From Symsagittifera roscoffensis (taxonomy: Eukaryota; Xenacoelomorpha; Acoela; Convolutidae): a stretch of DNA of 64,000 nucleotides. The position numbers and the translations under genes are program-made. The DNA is taken from the NCBI RefSeq assembly GCF_963678635.1, contig NC_087065.1, positions 6,287,209 to 6,351,208 of the forward strand. The letters run 5' to 3'. The notes beneath the pieces are model-generated. The model ran no database searches and was not told the origin of the DNA. It worked only from the letters and a program-made list of their open reading frames with translations. Of this stretch, positions 46,694 through 57,479 are shown piece after piece (the stretch's first letter is position 1; each line of letters starts with the position of its first letter).

Positions 46694-47385
46694 CAGTGCT
46701 AATTTAAATTATCCGGACAAAACGATTAAAACTTGAATTTATTTTCAAACGCGTTTTTCTCAGATTGGGTTAAGATTAGACAAAAAGTGAAGAGAACAAA
46801 AGTTGCTTAGAATTTCATTAGAATTAATATGGTTTAATTTTTTCTCCGAAATTCTCAACCAAAATTATACCCCAAAAATGGGTCATTTTGGCTTTTTTCA
46901 ACTGATCAGAAATTACGCTGAAACAACTTTGTTAATTGATAAGAAAACTATATCACAAGAAGCCCCTTAAGCAGCCCAACAAATTTTAAGAAAAAATTAA
47001 TCTCCAAAAACCAGTATAAGAGAATTTTTTTTTACTTGGTAGTCAATAACTGTGTAAGAGGCTTCTTGTGACATAGTTTTCTTATCAATTAACAAAGTTG
47101 TTTCAGCGTAATTTCTGATTTTCAGCGTTGTTTCAGCGTAATAGTTTTCTTATTAATTATCAAAGTAGTTTCAGCGTAATTTTTGATCAATTGAAAAAAG
47201 CCAAAATGACCCATTTTTGGGGTAAAATTTTGGTTGACAATTTCGGAGAAAAAATTAAACCATATTAAATCTAATGAAATTCTAAGCAACTTTTGTTCTC
47301 TTCATTTTTTGTCTGATCTTAACCCAATTTGAGAAAAACGTGTCAAGTTTTGTTCGTTTTGTCCGGATAATTTGAATCAGCACTG
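46694..47385. mobile_element. pogo/Tc1-type MITE, 692 bp, TA target duplication
   Basis: Ends CAGTGCTAATTTAAATTATC and (reverse complement) CAGTGCTGATTCAAATTATC, both continuing into CGGACAAAAC. TA flanks both sides (46692-46693 and 47386-47387). The arms are about 280 bp and pair almost throughout, leaving a loop of about 80 bp near 46975-47050. In the right arm a segment containing TTTCAGCGTAAT is tandemly duplicated. A CAGT start, CCGGA in the TIR and a TA duplication are as in pogo/Tigger-type elements. No transposase. Confidence 0.88.
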
Positions 47386-47387
47386 TA

Positions 47388-49488
47388 TGTACGAAGTAGG
47401 CTAGTTATTCTAATTGAAACGATACTCTTATGCTGAAGATCTACCTTTATACTTTAAATAGCGTGTGGGGGTATGACTTTCGAAAAATGTTTTATTTTTT
47501 AATTTACATTTTTTTTGAAAAATTCATTGCGTACTAAAAATATTTAAAAATGATAATTGTTTACACAGTTTGCAGCTCGCGTCTCTGAACTGACGAGAAC
47601 GCATTACGTATCAAATCTATTGTGTGCTTTTGGTTCTTCTATTTAGTCCGATAGATCAAAATTTGCTGGTATAAAAAATGTGGATAAACATGAGTTATCT
47701 CAGAAATTGAAATCAGCAGTCAGATGAATTAGTTATGTCTGTTGCTGCAAAATTAAATTATTCATTCAAAGTTAATCTCGAGGGTACACAAAATCCTTGG
47801 TTTTTTATTCTATTTCAAGTTGAATTAGAAAATAATCTTTGCTCTAGACTTCATATTTCAAAGTTCTTATGTCGTATAGAGCACTAGCTTTCTTTAGACA
47901 AATTAGTAATGCTCTCAATTCAAACTGTTTTTTCAAAACCAGTGTTGTCAATAGACCCGTAGAGACGAAAAAAAATAAAATTAAGTGTAAGTTGCTTGGT
48001 TCAACAAAGAAGGAGCAGGAACCTATTTGACAAATGTTAATTAGATCGGCTAGTCACAGTCCATTGAAATTTGAGAATCCTGTTAATTTTTGCAAAAAAA
48101 AAAATCAATTTCAATTTTTGGAAAAGCATTTAATCTTCATTTTTTATCTTTTTATGCTTATTTTACCGGTCATAAGAGCCAAATTTTAAATGTCACACAA
48201 AAACTAAACAATTTTTTGTCGTAAATTTTGTTTGAACCTAAATTCTCACAACCTGGATCCATTGGAGTACACACTTCCATTTTGCCATCTTGACTAAAAG
48301 CACCGAGCTTCCAGAAACAATAATTTCATTGCTGTAGCCGGCTGGTATCACGAGAATAAAATGAAATTTCGAGAAAAACGATAAAAAACGATTATCAGGC
48401 AAAAAAATTAATTTAAGAGAAAAATGTGAGAAAGCACAATTGCGAGAAAACACCCTCAGTTTTATAATTTGCTGTAGTTTTTCCGGATAATGGCTTGTCA
48501 CCAAAAATACGCGAGAGTGAAAAACCTAAAGTTTAGTTCTGAGACTTAAGATGCGGTGTTACAAAACTTCCCAACATGACGTTTAAATGTACAAAAACAT
48601 GCGGCAAAATCAAAAATAAACCCATAGTCATATCGAAGTCTAAAATTGCATCAACATTATTACTTAAAATACGACACATGGAAGAAGACTTGCCAAAAGG
48701 AGAGTTTAAGAGCCAAAAATATCTTGAATGTCCAACAGTGTTTCATGTTTTACTAATGCGGAGTTAACTGTTGCTGAAAGAGTTTTCGCAGTTTTGCAGT
48801 TTTTTGTAAAGTTATGAGGGTTTCAAGATTGCCGATATGGCCGATTTCTGGACGATTGATGCGGTATATATTTGGGGCTATTAACGCGTAGGCGGCATTT
48901 AATCCGATTTAGATATGGCTCCAAACTGTTTAAAACAAACTGCTACATTACTAGAAGCGAAATCTATTGCTTGGTTCTTTATATGGCGTATGGGGGCATC
49001 ATTTTTAAATTAAATTTTGAAATTTATTTTGAAAAGTTCGTCAATTTTTCTAAGCGAACACTGCTCCTTTAAACTTAATAGGCAATCAGAACTTTCAAGA
49101 TTTTGCCCTGATACGCATAGTTTTGTTTGCTTTTTTGTTCGAAATGTTAGTCTGAAATGAAATTTCTTTTCAACCACAGCTAGTTTCGCAGAAGCAAAAC
49201 ATGAAGTACTGTTGGAACTTCAAGGATATTTTAGGCTCTTAAGCTCCCAATATCCAGGTGTTAATATATCAAAGGTTATTTTTGATGTTATCATTACTCA
49301 AGCAAAGCTTGTGTTATAGTATGAACTATCTTTTTTCCAAACCTAAGTCGCGAATATTGTTGTGACAAAATGTGTTTATTTTGATTGTGTTCGTTTTGAT
49401 CAATAACCAGCTATTAAATACAACCAATGCTGAGGGTATTAACACAGAGTATTTTATTACAAATAGCAATTTAGCTTCAAGGTATCAT
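47388..49488. other. non-coding, one dispersed repeat fragment
   Basis: No gene supported. 49090-49130 holds the dispersed repeat AAGATTTTGCCCTGATACGC. A short stretch GCGTATGGGGGCATCATTTTT at 48988 resembles 47460, hinting at another old repeat. Confidence 0.5.
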
Positions 49489-49557
49489 GGATCTGTAGCG
49501 TAGAGGTAGGGAAGGAGACCAGCAACAAAATAATAGGGTTCGAACCTGTGCAGGGTC
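49489..49557 (+). tRNA. tRNA-like sequence (pseudogene or SINE head)
   Basis: GTAGCGTAGAGGTAGG resembles box A and GGGTTCGAACCTG is a perfect box B, spaced slightly closer than in a real tRNA. The acceptor ends (GGATCTG, CAGGGTC) pair only partly and no anticodon arm can be drawn. Most likely a decayed tRNA or a tRNA-derived SINE promoter. Confidence 0.4.
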
Positions 49558-50629
49558 GGATGTTTTTAATGAATTTTTTCGTATACTAGTTGAAATACGT
49601 CCGCTCTATAAACTGAGGCATGTTAGTTGGGAAAATTCTTTTTTTTATTCAGAATGACTGGAACTGCTAATGCGTCATAATTGGCTTGCGTCATTTAGCA
49701 ATTACGTAGTTTCATTATTGGCTGCGTAACTTAAGAAATTTTTCAGACTCAAAATTTTACTCATTCAGTTTTTCCCAGTAGCGTTATCGGTCATATGTTT
49801 GCTTGTGCGTGTGAAGTGCAACGTAGCCTCTGTGTAATTTTTGAGAAGTCCATGGGTTCTATGAATGATTAGAACGCTTGCCACGGGTAACCTCAAGCAA
49901 AAAAAAACTGCGAAATTTGATAGGTTTACTTATAGAGACCAAAAAAGCAGGGAAACTAGCTCAGTTCCTTAAAAAACTAGTGTAATTGGAGTCACAAGTG
50001 ATTTGGAAACCCGCTTACGATTTGTAGCTTACACTTATCCTCAAGTCTCATAAACTGGTATCATTCAAAAAAGTGTCAAGCTTGTAAAAAGTACTCTTAA
50101 AACGCCCCTACTTTTGTCCAATGTATTTTTTTATAGAGCCTTGTCTTAAAACTCGTCTTAAAAGAAAACTCTTGATTTATAAAAGTTGTTTGAATTTCAA
50201 AGTGCTGATAAATCCGGAACAAACTTTGAGGCTTCGCTTTTTTAAAACCAAGTTCTTTCTATGGTTTTCGAAAAACATTATTTAATTATTCAGTACAGAA
50301 TATATATATTCTTCCTAGCGGTTAGCGAATTTTTGCGACAAACGAGACTCAAGCGAGGCGAGCACAGCAAACTATTACACCCACAAAGAGTGGCCGGGTG
50401 TCCGTTCTCGAAATGTATCCCATTTTTTGGTTTCGTTTTTTTTGCATTGATACTGACTTCGCAAGATCGTGAAAATTCGAAATTGGAAATTTTCCGAGAA
50501 AAAGATTCGCTGGGAGAAATTGGGAACTATTGCATGTAGAAGAAAGAAATTTCTAAAAAAGTTGATTTTTTAAATTTTTATTGTTATATTTTAACTGCGC
50601 CTATATCTCAGCGCTTATTGCTTTTGCCA

Positions 50630-50840
50630 GACTTTTGAATTATGCGTTGAGCTATGCGTTGAACTATGCGAATAATAAGAGATTTGAACCATGCGGTTTC
50701 TGACCAATATTTATCTAAAATAATAGGTTGTACGCAAGAAGAAGCTGATTTAGGAAGGGTATTTTCAAACTTTTGCCTGCGGTGTAGAAAATTTGGCCAA
50801 AAAAGGTCTTTGTAGGCCTTTTTTATTTTAAATTACACTA
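50630..50840. repeat. duplicated segment, copy 1 (with hAT fragment)
   Basis: Short repeats of (GC)GTTGAACTATGCG, then ATTTGAACCATGCGGTTTCT, TTATCTAAAATAATAGGTTG and the left part of a hAT-type MITE (GAAGCTGATTTAGG, GCCTGCGGTGTAGAAAATTTG). The same order appears at 51790-51990. A dispersed repeat (TTTTGCCCTGATACGAGCAG) follows at 50850-50900. Confidence 0.7.
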
Positions 50841-50905
50841 TAGAAATCAAAATACAGTCAAAACTTTCAGGGTTTTGCCCTGATACGAGCAGTCTTGTTC
50901 AGCTT

Positions 50906-51789
50906 TGAGGGCAATGAAATTGGCGAAAACAAATTATGACTAGAAAAAAGCAGTAGAACTTGGACGAAGAGCTTTCAACTAAAAAAACAGAAAAATTGAA
51001 TGAATTTGTCCCATGAGCTTCATGCGAAACATTTGATGTTAGATTGTTAATTTCTTATAATACTTTTATGCTATAATTCAAGTGTCAAAAAACTAAAATC
51101 TGAAAAGGTTGGGATATAAACGACAATAGTTTGGGCATAAAATCAAAAATTTGAATTATAAAAAAGTTTTGAATTTGCTTTGTCATTTTTTTATTGTTTC
51201 GGAGAGACGTTTTTTTAATATAAAGGTTTGAATTTGCAATTGTTTGCCTAAATATTAGGATACAGATGCATGTTTTCGAAATTATGCAGTTTTCGAAATT
51301 AGGCAACGAATTTTTTAATGTTTTTTACAAATCAAAGCACAGAGAAATGTCTCAACTGATTATGATTACAACTGTTAGACGCTAAAACAATTACATGTAA
51401 CACCAAATTAAACAAAAATTTATTAAACTCGGACGTAGATGGAATTTAAAACAGTTTGATCAAAATGGTCAGAAAATGAAAAAAAAAATCAAAATGATCT
51501 AAACAAATTCCAAGTTACTTAAACAAAATTTAAATGGACCGCTGAATGTCTCCCTTAAATTACAAAATTACATTTTCGAAGACATTCAATACAAGCAAAT
51601 CAAACAATAATTGATGCAGCTCAGATAAATTAGGTTTTTGTCAGATTGCAAAAATCTTAAAACTTCGTAAGGAAATTACCAAAAGGCGGGACTGACAGCA
51701 CTAATACGCAAACAAATATTATAGAACTATCGAGACAGCAATTTAGAACTTCGAACAAAATTTTCTGATAACTCCAAAACAACAGCAAA
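50906..51789. other. non-coding, no gene seen
   Basis: AT-rich spacer between the two duplicated segments; short minus-strand ORFs here look accidental. Confidence 0.5.
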
Positions 51790-51990
51790 AAAATACCGGG
51801 CGTTGAACTATGCGAGATTATTGAACTATGCGTTGAACTATGCGGTTAAAAACTATTAAGATTTGAATCATGCGGTTTCTGACCATAGTTTATCTAAAAT
51901 AATAAGTTGTAGGCAGGAGCGGATTTAGGGAGGTTTTTTTTTTAATTTTGCCTGCGGCGTAGAAAGTTTGGCCAAAAATGGTCTTTTTAG
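51790..51990. repeat. duplicated segment, copy 2
   Basis: Repeats of the 50630-50840 segment: GTTGAACTATGCG units, ATTTGAATCATGCGGTTTCT, TTATCTAAAATAATAAGTTG, then CAGGAGCGGATTTAGGG. Confidence 0.7.
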
Positions 51991-52105
51991 TTCTTTGCGG
52001 GAGCTCGGAAAATGAATTTGAACGACTAAAATAGTCAACAAAATTGTCAAAAATTTTTTGAAAATCCTCCTCCTCCCCCTCTCTCTTGAGAAAATCTGAT
52101 TTTAG
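51914..52105. mobile_element. short hAT-type MITE copy, right end decayed
   Basis: Left end CAGGAGCGGATTTAGGG; right side CTCTTGAGAAAATCTGATTTT matches the subterminal block of the 19493 element in reverse complement but has lost the terminal CCGCCCCTG. Directly abuts the exon candidate at 52106. Confidence 0.65.
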
Positions 52106-52388
52106 GTATCGTTACATCAATTGCACGCGACTTTTCAATTGAGAAGATCTTGCAGGGTGTGATCGAGAAGCCCAAATGCATGCGAGAAGACCAGAAGGCT
52201 GAATATGACATGAGCAATGCTATTACAAAAACAGACAGATATACTGATGAATTTGAAAGCAATATCCAATTGAGACGCAGTCAAGAGGATTTGCTATTGG
52301 AGAAAAAGTGTCCCACAAACTTGCTGATCCACGTAGTCCATTTGACCATTTGTACCCTCCTGTTGACCCAGAAAGAGATCTTGACTAA
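52106..52388 (+). pseudogene. exon-like coding remnant with a frameshift
   Basis: Open after an AG (GATTTTAG, 52104-52105). It reads ATSIARDF-like sequence and then EKILQGVIEKPKCMREDQK, KTDRYTDEFESNIQLRRSQE and DLLLEK. At about 52303-52309 (a run of A) a one-base shift leads into a second convincing frame, HKLADPRSPFDHLYPPVDPE, which stops at 52386-52388. Without the shift the frame stops at 52411-52413 after less protein-like sequence. The mix of charged residues is clearly coding in character. It is either a broken exon of a host gene or a processed fragment. The family is not recognised. Confidence 0.4.
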
Positions 52389-52444
52389 TTTGAAGTTTAA
52401 ATTAAAGTCATGAAAACGCAATACTTCGCCAATTTTCTGCAAAT

Positions 52445-53390
52445 AATTCCATGAAAAATTCGTTTGGACAAAATTTCTGCTATTATTTGCGTTTTGACAG
52501 TGCTCAAGCCGCATTCAAAAATTGAAAAAAAAACCTTCATGGCTTAATGTCATTGAAACGTTTGCTCATAAATGTTTCAATGCTGACATTGATAGAACGC
52601 GCTATTTTACCCTGGAAAGCGGGGCTCAAGCTACTCTCCATTTCCGCCATTTTTAGCTCTTGAGATCGAATGCGAGCTATTAAAACCCTTAGTTTTTTCT
52701 GGTGGACAGAAAGCAGGCACTTTTGGTAGTTTTAATCTCTGCCGCATTGGTCGCAAAAAATTCTGAGATAGTATCTTCACACAAGGACCATAATTGCCAA
52801 ATCTGGTCAGGCTCTAATTTCAAGGACAAACATGGAGACACTTCGAATAGTTCAACTCTGTAATAAAATGAGATTAAATAGTTTTATTCACCATTCAATT
52901 AGGTTTTGAGTCTCAAAACTAAACTGAATGGCGAACAAGATAACGAATTAAACTTATTTTAATACGAGTTAAACATCCGAAGTGTCTCCGCTTTTTTATC
53001 CTTGAAATTATTGTCTGATCAGACATTGGAAATATTGTCCCTGTGTGAGTATACTATCTCAGATTTTTTGCAACCGATGCTGCAGAGATGGAAACTATCA
53101 AACTGCCTGCTTTTTGTCCAACTGAAAAAACTTAATGGTTTTCCTAGCTCGCATTTGATGTCAAGGGCTAAAAGTGGCGGAATATTTGGCTAAGATTAGC
53201 TTGAGGCCTGCTTTCCGGGGTGAAATGTATCCTTCTATCATAGTTAGTTTTCGAAAATATATGAGCAAACGTTTCAACGAAATTCAGCCACGAAGGTTCG
53301 TGTTTTCCTTATTTGACTGCGGCCGAGCATTGTCAAAACGCAAATACTAGCAAAACTTTTATTCTTACAAAATTTTCATGCAATTTTTTC
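52445..53390. mobile_element. 0.95 kb near-perfect palindrome (foldback element)
   Basis: The whole segment folds on a centre near 52910. The left arm (TATTTGCGTTTTGACAGTGC, GAAACGTTTGCTCATAAATG, CAAATGCGAGCTATT-like, TCTGAGATAGTATCTTCACAC) pairs with the right arm (read in reverse complement: TATTTGCGTTTTGACAATGC, GAAACGTTTGCTCATATATT, TCTGAGATAGTATACTCACAC). Even the centre is symmetrical (ATTCACCATTCAATTAGG with its partner CTAAACTGAATGGCG). Arms are about 460 bp. No ORF. Confidence 0.85.
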
Positions 53391-53411
53391 ATGACGCCCT
53401 CAAAATCAGTG

Positions 53412-53568
53412 AAGAATGGCGCCAAAGGCTCCTATAGATAAATTTTAGGGTCGATCAGCCAAAACTGGGTTTCTGCAAAAGTACCAAAAGGGGACCCTTT
53501 AGGCTGGCAGGGGGTCATAAACCTGAAAAAGGAGTGAGTCCGCCCCACGCCCCCTAAATTTGCCCCTG
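53412..53568. mobile_element. truncated hAT-type MITE, right half
   Basis: GGCGCCAAAGGCTCC, GGGGACCCTTTAGGCTGGC and the right terminus CCTAAATTTGCCCCTG match the right half of the 19493 element. The left half is missing; the break lies next to the end of the palindrome. Confidence 0.75.
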
Positions 53569-54254
53569 TTTTGAGTAAGTTTTGATAACTTGGTTCCTAA
53601 TTTTGCTTTGAATTTCAAAAAAATGTACTTGAGTTTCATTTGGCGTTGAAATGTTTATCATCTAATAAATGATGATTTAAAAAAAACGAGTTTGTTTTTT
53701 ATCAATAGGTAGTTAAAAATTGCAGCAGCAAAGATTATTAAGCTAAAGAAACACCAATTTTGTCAAGAAACTGGGCCTACATTTGCACAAAACTGGCCGA
53801 AAATGAAATTAGAGAGTGGTCTTCAATTAAAAGTATTGAGCGCTAATGAGAAAAATTCAACCCAAGAAATTAGGGAAAAGAATTAATACACTTAACAAAA
53901 TCAAAAACCAGAAAAACAGAAAACAATTTTTCTCTACGACCATAATTACTTCACTATCGCCATCGTTTGCTGTTAAAATCTGCAGAAAAACTCTTTAAAT
54001 TCAATTTTTGTTCGAAACCAATCAGTATCAACTGACTTTTTGGACCTTACTTTGTATTGTTTTGCATTTATTGGCTGACTATTCAAATAACTTTGATGGA
54101 GAAATTTCACTTTTTTCTTTTATCCTCATCTGCCAACAAAATCTCTCCTGAAAATGACATGGTTGAATATAGATATTCTGTGATTTGTTTCAGGGTGGTT
54201 CATTTTCTTTGCTTCTAAGTAACCCTTGTGCTGAGTAGAGTGGGTAAATAACAA
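53569..54254. other. non-coding, no gene seen
   Basis: AT-rich; no ORF or repeat recognised. Confidence 0.5.
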
Positions 54255-54260
54255 TTTATT
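54255..54260 (-). terminator. polyadenylation signal of the 54.3 kb gene (candidate)
   Basis: AATAAA on the minus strand (TTTATT on +), 83 bases after the stop codon of the minus-strand gene. Confidence 0.5.
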
Positions 54261-54342
54261 GAAATAATTATTACTCAATTTGATGTAACATTGCATCTAT
54301 GTTTGATGCCATTAAGTATTTGTTTTTGCTTTTTGACTCTTT

Positions 54343-55143
54343 TCATCGATGGATGACTTTCTCCAATTTCAAAATGTTCATTGGATTTTCATAATTCTTG
54401 TACTTGGACTTCTTTTTGCCGCATAAATCTGTGCAAAAAACAGCATCTGTTCCCATTGCGCATCTGAAGTTAAAGTTTCTAGAGCCGTAACTGTTCATGA
54501 ATGGGATCTGCAGAGGTGTCAGTAGAGCACCATCCACAACACTCTTCACATTCAACTCATACACATGAGAATTGAATGCATTACCTTCAGGTTCTGATGC
54601 AAACAGATATCCTTCTCCACTCTCCTCGTCTCCTCTCGCTATCCACACTAATGAGTGGATATATTCCATTTGACCCAACTGAATTGATTTGAACTTGGCT
54701 TCAGATCCAGACTGGTTGAGGTCAACTATTGCCAGTGTGGATTTATCTGTTTGCAGTAATACATAAACTCTTCCGCACGAAACTTTTGAACAGCAGAATG
54801 AACTGCGCTTAATGAGAAGCTGAAGTGATGATCTATATACTTCATTTTCGTACACATGCACATAATTGTATTGAAAACTTTTCGACTCTACTAGCAGTAA
54901 CACATTTTCATGAGCTTTAATAGTCCAAATAAAATCACTGTCTGCTTGCGAAGTATCCAGAGTCCTCACTACTGTTCCATTTTCTTTATCAACCACACTC
55001 AGCTGATTCACCCAACTTTTACGAGAAACAACATATAGAGCGCCACTTCCACTCAAAGCTAGTGCTAAAAATAAAAAAAAACGATGATCTGAAAGAAAAA
55101 TACATGCATTACATTTTAGCATATTGAAGTTACATTGCAGCAT
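54343..55143 (-). CDS. probably secreted protein of unknown family
   Basis: A 266-codon minus-strand ORF, intact. Near the N-terminus is a hydrophobic run (HRFFLFLALALSGSGA) that looks like a signal peptide. If translation starts at the ATG at 55120-55122 (MLKCNACIF) the leader would have a normal length. The mature part is about 230 residues, rich in short hydrophobic strands (ALYVVSRK, WVNQLSVVDK, VYVLLQTDK, STLAIVDLN), suggesting beta sheet, perhaps propeller-like. Cysteines cluster near residues 115-120 and in FRCAMGTDAVFCTDLCG near the end; the tail is basic. Upstream on the same strand are a short candidate exon ending GAAG/GTGAGT (about 55156) and a TATA-like ATTTAAATA near 55251, so the first exon may be non-coding and an acceptor (TTTTCTTTCAG) lies inside the ORF start. 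No family recognised. Confidence 0.7.
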   Translation of the reverse strand: MLQCNFNMLKCNACIFLSDHRFFLFLALALSGSGALYVVSRKSWVNQLSVVDKENGTVVRTLDTSQADSDFIWTIKAHENVLLLVESKSFQYNYVHVYENEVYRSSLQLLIKRSSFCCSKVSCGRVYVLLQTDKSTLAIVDLNQSGSEAKFKSIQLGQMEYIHSLVWIARGDEESGEGYLFASEPEGNAFNSHVYELNVKSVVDGALLTPLQIPFMNSYGSRNFNFRCAMGTDAVFCTDLCGKKKSKYKNYENPMNILKLEKVIHR

Positions 55144-55439
55144 TTTGAACTCACCTTCGAAGAGGACAGTACATACTAACTCAGGCTGAGAATTCAGTCA
55201 CTTGTTGATCACTTCATAGATGTAGAAAGTTTATGATTAAGCCTGTGGGTATTTAAATAGTGCAGAGGAAAAATTGAACAAATCTTTTTTTTTGTAAAAA
55301 ATTGAAACTAATCCGTCGTAGTATCAATAGCCAGCCAGATCAACCAAACAAACCTTGTTGATTGAATTTTTTTGTAATTTTCACAGTCAACAAAATTACA
55401 TGGATAAGTTTTATGATTTTCGTACCTCCTCGGAAAAAA

Positions 55440-56360
55440 CTGGAGGGAGGGGTTTGAACAAACCGGGTCGAGGTACTCGATATATGTCTCGACTTTCTCG
55501 AACAAATTTCGGTATGTTTCGACTTTCTCGACCAAGTGTCGGTATGTTTCGATTTTCTCGACCAAATATCGGTATGTTTCGACTTTCTAGGCCTAGCAAA
55601 AAAGTGTTTGGCTTTGTTCGACACAGTTCAGATATGTTTCGACTTTCTCAATTTTCTCGACCGAAATTTTTTGAAACTTTGTTTGTTCGACGCTGAATAG
55701 ATATGCTTCGACTTTCTCTAATAAAACTCGATATATTTCTACTTTCTAGACCGACAATTTTTGAAATTTGAAAATTTGTTTATTCGAACCCCCGTTTTGA
55801 CTTGTTAGACCAAAAATGGACTTTTCTGCACTTTATCGACCTACAATTTTTCTAAAATTTGTTCCCTCCAATTGTTTTTATTTGACCATGCCTAGATTTG
55901 AAAAAAAAAATTTTAAAAAGTTTTTTGACCTATCTCAGATTCATTATGATTGATCAAAATCCAACTTTGTTTTCAATATAATCGTTTTTTATTTTCCAAA
56001 TTATAATCGATTTCAAATTGTTTTCAATATAATTAACTTCGGGATTGTTTAAATTAGACCAAAGTCAACACTGAATTCAGGAAGCTGCAGCGCTTCTCAA
56101 ATTGTAGCTATGTCCGTTTGAATTTTGTTATGTTTCGACTTTTCTACTCAATTTTGGTATGTTTTGACTTTCTCGACCCAAAAAAAGTGCTTGATATTGT
56201 TCGGATGTAATTCAATTTACTCGACCAAAATTCGATATGTTTCGACTTTCTCGGTTTTCTGCAACGACATTTTTCAAAAATTTGTCTGATTTCACCCACA
56301 TAGATATTTTTCGACTTTCTTTAACAAAACTGGGTATGTGCTAACGTTTCAAACTTTATT
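55440..56360. repeat. 30 bp minisatellite TATGTTTCGACTTTCTCGACC
   Basis: About 30 bp units (GGTATGTTTCGACTTTCTCG, then ACCAAATTTC) are nearly perfect at 55487-55600 and become progressively degenerate to about 56360. It lies between the promoter side of the 54.3 kb gene and gypsy element B. Open frames across it on both strands are products of the repeat. Confidence 0.8.
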
Positions 56361-56734
56361 ATTTGCCATAAGAAGTTGACGACTGTCATTTGTTGAGGAC
56401 TGAATTTTTCATTCGGCTGTTTTTCTAGCTTTCTGTCATTGTGGTAACAACTTTGTCGTTGATGATTTGCAGTCCTCTATATGATCAGCAAATATGCTGT
56501 TCTAGCTAATTACACCTTAACAATTACTTATACTAGATTAATTTGTTCATTGCAACTGTCTTACAAAATCCGACAATCAAATCAAGTACTTGGTAAAGTT
56601 TTGCTTGTGCTCGACTTTGTTTCGACCGACTCGACTTTATGTTTCAATTTTGAGTTTGACTATGCTGTAAATTCGTGTTTGGCCCCATGTTTTTACTTTG
56701 AATTCGACTTTTAAGAGGGTGCTCTATCTTGAAA

Positions 56735-57411
56735 ATTTGTCTCGTCTAGACAGGAACATCCGAGAACAAAAGAGAGAAACAAAACGATTTAATGGCATGA
56801 GATTTGAAGAAGCTGACGAAAAACTCCAATCAATCCTTTATTAAGCCCTCGGAAACAAAAAAAAAATCGGCCAAAAAGTTACGCCAGTCAAAAACCTCAA
56901 AATTTCCTTCAAAAAGTTCTGGGAAAATCTGTCAGCAGCATTCGTGAGGAAGACGAACGTTACGTTTTAAAGACATAAACTCTTAAATAGGAAACAGAGA
57001 GAAAGAGAATCGCTAGATTAATTCTGGGGAGCCCTCGCTGAAACGGCAAATAATTGCGACATATCCGCAGGAGAAGACGAATGGATCCGACATATTTGCA
57101 ACAACATTATGAAAACTCAGATACTCTACCACCTCTAGAAGCACTAAACGTGGCTCTAATCGACAAAAAAAAACAACAAACCACATGAAAATGACAAGTA
57201 ATTTTGAATCCAACAGATCTTCTTCAAACAAACCTTTTAATCATTCTAATGTAAAAAGGGAACTAACTTTAAACATTAAACGGAGCAACTCAAAAGAACA
57301 TCTGGCAGTGTGCCCAGCGAAGGACACAAGTTGTACATCTTGTAAATATCGTGGACACTTCACCAGATTATGTAAATCCCACCGTAAAAATGTAAATGTA
57401 GTAGATAGTTA
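56735..57411 (+). pseudogene. gag, Ty3/gypsy element B (decayed)
   Basis: A decayed gag. A capsid C-terminal block is readable near 57005-57115 (FWGALAETANNCDISAGEDE). The zinc knuckle CTSCKYRGHFTRLC is at about 57328-57369, preceded by a partial upstream Cys box (HLAVCPAKDTSC), an arrangement common in animal gypsy elements. Multiple stops and shifts. The region ends with TAG-TTAA at 57404-57411. Protease and RT follow. Confidence 0.75.
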
Positions 57412-57479
57412 AATTGTACATAATATAGATTGTAATTATCCTTTGGAACAACCGGATGTAAATACAATCGTGTAATTAG

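Noticed and set aside
55308-55696. ORFs with repeated RKSKHTD or LSRPS motifs
   Set aside because: They are translations of the 30 bp minisatellite (30 is divisible by three), present on both strands.
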